64,000 nucleotides of DNA from Tetranychus cinnabarinus (taxonomy: Eukaryota; Arthropoda; Arachnida; Trombidiformes; Tetranychidae). Both the position numbers and the translations under genes were made by a program. The stretch is from positions 2,976,001 through 3,040,000 of the forward strand of contig WHVY01000003.1 in NCBI GenBank assembly GCA_022266195.1, given 5' to 3'. This document shows, piece after piece, positions 62,172 through 64,000 of the stretch. The notes under the pieces are model-generated. The model was not told the origin of the DNA, ran no database searches, and worked only from the letters and a program-made list of their open reading frames with translations. The number at the start of each line of letters is the position of its first letter. Position 1 is the stretch's first letter.

Positions 62172-62417
62172 CAGCTACGAAAATTGAGTTTGTGCTTATT
62201 TTTAAATCATTTACGCATTTTGATAAGTCAGCTTTACACTGGTTTTTAATCAAAAAGATTAGATAAGTTATTGATGTTAGGTCTAACCATGTTAGGTTGA
62301 TGTAAGGGTTATCCAACCAAATACTGATTAAAATTGTTAAAATGAAATCATATCTTTCTTTTTGATTAAGATGCGTGAATTTCATAAAAATAAGCACAAA
62401 CTCAATTTTCGTAGCTG
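62172..62417. mobile_element. 246-bp MITE in intron 1 of DUF229 copy D
   Basis: Ends CAGCTACGAAAATTGAGTTT and AAACTCAATTTTCGTAGCTG, inverted over about 45 bp with few mismatches. TATAA flanks it on both sides (with one extra A on the left). No coding capacity; the open frame on the minus strand across it is an artefact of the inverted repeat. Confidence 0.82.
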
Positions 62418-63157
62418 TATAATCACTCTCCAAGTTAATCTATAGTTCACTGGAAGTCAGATGCCTCAAGAAGAAATCAATCGTTTGAGCAAAAATTCAG
62501 AAAATTAACGAAAATTCATGTGCGCTATACTTTTGAAACAGAGTGTAATACCGCTTTGTTTCGATACAAAATCAAATCTTACAATAGAAAGAGTATCACA
62601 CTTGATATTTGTATTTCGTTATCAGTCAATTGGCTAGACACACGAACAGACTTTAAGACAGATTTTAACAGTAATTACCAGATGATGATCCTTTTAATGT
62701 TAGTGTCAGATTTTTACTCCCTTGTTTCACCACTTTTTTGTTATTTTTAGGATATAGACCCTATTATGGAGAATGGCCGTTTGAATTTGAAGTTGGTAAA
62801 GGTCCTTATGACGATGTTCAATTCATTTGGGATGATTTCAAAAGACAAAACTATACAACTGGCTATATTGAAGATCATCCCGAATTTGCGTTATTCAATT
62901 ACTTGGCTTACGGATTCAAAAGAGCTCCATCCGATTGGTATCCACGACCTTATTGGTTGAAGATGGATTACGATCAAAGTGACCAGGAGCGTTCACTTTG
63001 CTACAAAGAAAAGCCGAAAATAATTTATTGGTTGAAGCAAATCAAACAATTCCTGAATAAAGTGAACAGAACGAAGCAACCATTCTTTCTATGGTCTTTT
63101 TACATTCAAGTTACTCATGATGACTTCAATGACGTTCAGCTCATTGATCAATATATT

Positions 63158-63965
63158 TGTCTGAGCGAAGCGAAGACTATAAGGTGAAATCAGAAATCTG
63201 CGTGCCGCGATAACTCAATTTTTATAATTAAGATTTTCTCAAGATCTTGAGAATAGGCTTTTAGCCTGCCAAGGCATACCTGTATGGTTTTTGGTTAACA
63301 TTGGCCCACTCCCGAATTTTCATAAATTTTTATGCCGATAGATGGCAGCATATGTTCGAACAACAGATGGCAGCACATTTTTGCGCACCAATTGATTAAA
63401 TTGAACGGGAACGGCTTTTACAGCACTTTTTTACCGTTTTTCACTGTATTGTCAACCGTATTGTCCTCCGCTCAATCAAATACATCCACAAAATCAATCA
63501 AATCAAACATCATCACTTTTAAAGATACTTTTCTCAACAAAATTGTCCACCACTTTCATCCACCACATTTTCAAACAATTTTTTTTAAGATTTCCACCAC
63601 TCAAATCTTACCAAATTTTGACCGAATTGTGAATGTTTTAGATGGTGTAAAAGGTGTCAACAATTTGGTGGACTTGCCTGGTAGATCATATAAAAAATGG
63701 TTCTAAAATGTGGGGGCTAAAAGTGGTAGAAAAAAGTGATTCTTAATTGATCTTAATTAATTTCCTATTGTATTTCACTAATGGCAGAGTGACAAAGAAG
63801 TAAAAAACGCTGGGGCAAACTGTAGTTACTCATGCATTGTCGATATCAGTTCGTGAACTTTCTGTTTTAGTTTATTTTCAATTCTTTAATTTTTATTACA
63901 ATCATTTCTACATTAATCACAGTATACACACGCTCAGACGTCACTGTTTTTGCAGTAGATCTAGT
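63158..63965. mobile_element. Insertion of ~0.8 kb in exon 2 of DUF229 copy D, family unknown
   Basis: Bounded by TGTCTGAGCGAAGCGAAGAC on the left and about AGTAGATCTAGT on the right. GTCTGAGCG at the left recurs inverted as CGCTCAGAC near 63932-63940, about 30 bp from the right border. Two AGATGGCAGCA motifs lie near 63340 and 63365. It contains a 124-codon open frame of low complexity that I do not recognise. No target duplication is visible. GTCTGAGCGAAG followed by GAAG also occurs at 3989 in a bestrophin intron. Confidence 0.7.
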
Positions 63966-64000
63966 GCTACTTTCATTAATTCTTACCGCCATATACTTGA

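Larger units (their letters stand above)
61064..64000 (+). pseudogene. DUF229 family gene, copy D, interrupted by an insertion; runs off the window
   Basis: Exon 1 (61064-61859, 265 codons plus one base) is open and almost identical to copy C: signal anchor LFCFWLFYLIFELHFI, then TMCDLPLRMDPYDP and the VIESMSFLNFNRF region. Exon 2 begins at 62751 (GYRPYYGEWPF) and stays open to QLIDQYI at 63157. There the coding sequence breaks off, and homology resumes only at about 63966-63971 with TTTCATTAATTCTTACCGCC, the continuation of exon 2 (DFINSYRH in C). The intervening ~808 bp are unrelated and bring stops. Exons 3 and 4 are presumably beyond the window. It is probably a recent knock-out allele or pseudogene. 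Confidence 0.85.

Noticed and set aside
62068..62433. 121-codon minus-strand open frame
   Set aside because: It lies across a MITE within an intron and reads both inverted arms; no protein similarity.
63332..63706. 124-codon open frame inside the insertion of copy D
   Set aside because: No recognisable domain, biased composition, and no second element copy in the window to test conservation.
63158..63965. An additional intron of DUF229 copy D
   Set aside because: Splicing at the visible GT and AG would put exon 2 out of frame, and no other copy has an intron at this position.
1..64000. tRNA, rRNA or CRISPR features
   Set aside because: I looked for B-box-like sequences, rRNA stretches and regularly spaced direct repeats and found none that could be supported.

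Overview
The window looks like arthropod nuclear DNA, most likely from an acariform mite of the spider-mite type. The organism call is an inference. It rests on AT-rich sequence, compact introns with GT/AG borders, metazoan gene families with arthropod-like variants, a DUF229 gene cluster, and a perfect TTAGG array, which is the arthropod telomere unit. No tRNA, rRNA or CRISPR array was recognised.

The first ~35 kb are mostly single-copy genes. In order: a nine-exon bestrophin anion channel with a very long tail (355-8024, +); a truncated Shaker-type Kv1 fragment (9542-12050, -) whose 3' end is lost at the edge of a repeat; a PA-TM-RING E3 ligase of the RNF13/goliath group (15080-17306, +); an SLC46-like MFS transporter (18291-20049, +); a ZSWIM5/6-type SWIM zinc-finger protein (26313-31033, +); and an atypical Rab-like GTPase (34121-35482, -). 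For every complete gene the exon joins were checked by hand and the reading frame closes across all introns. Between these genes lie members of a dispersed foldback repeat family (called family A here) and a 205-bp TA-flanked MITE.

From ~37.6 kb to the end the window is a duplicated, repeat-rich block built around DUF229 genes, which belong to the alkaline-phosphatase/sulfatase-like superfamily. There are two full-length pseudogenes (A and B) that share one frameshift, one intact gene (C, 45970-48712, 653 aa), one copy interrupted by an ~0.8 kb insertion (D, running off the window end), and two short relics. A small secreted-peptide gene sits upstream of D on the opposite strand, and a decayed relative sits upstream of C, so a unit of peptide gene plus DUF229 gene was duplicated.

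Mobile elements fill the gaps: a pogo/Tigger-like transposon broken by a family A insertion, a Tc1-type (DD34E) relic, a Ty3/gypsy fragment, several TA-flanked MITEs, and a 273-bp inverted-repeat element with an 8-bp target duplication whose empty site is preserved next to DUF229 copy A. Most striking is a ~960-bp foldback with ~300-bp arms that carries 142 bp of perfect TTAGG repeats in its loop. The 273-bp element also carries degenerate CCTAA repeats in its centre. The six gene families of the first 35 kb show no evident functional link to one another.
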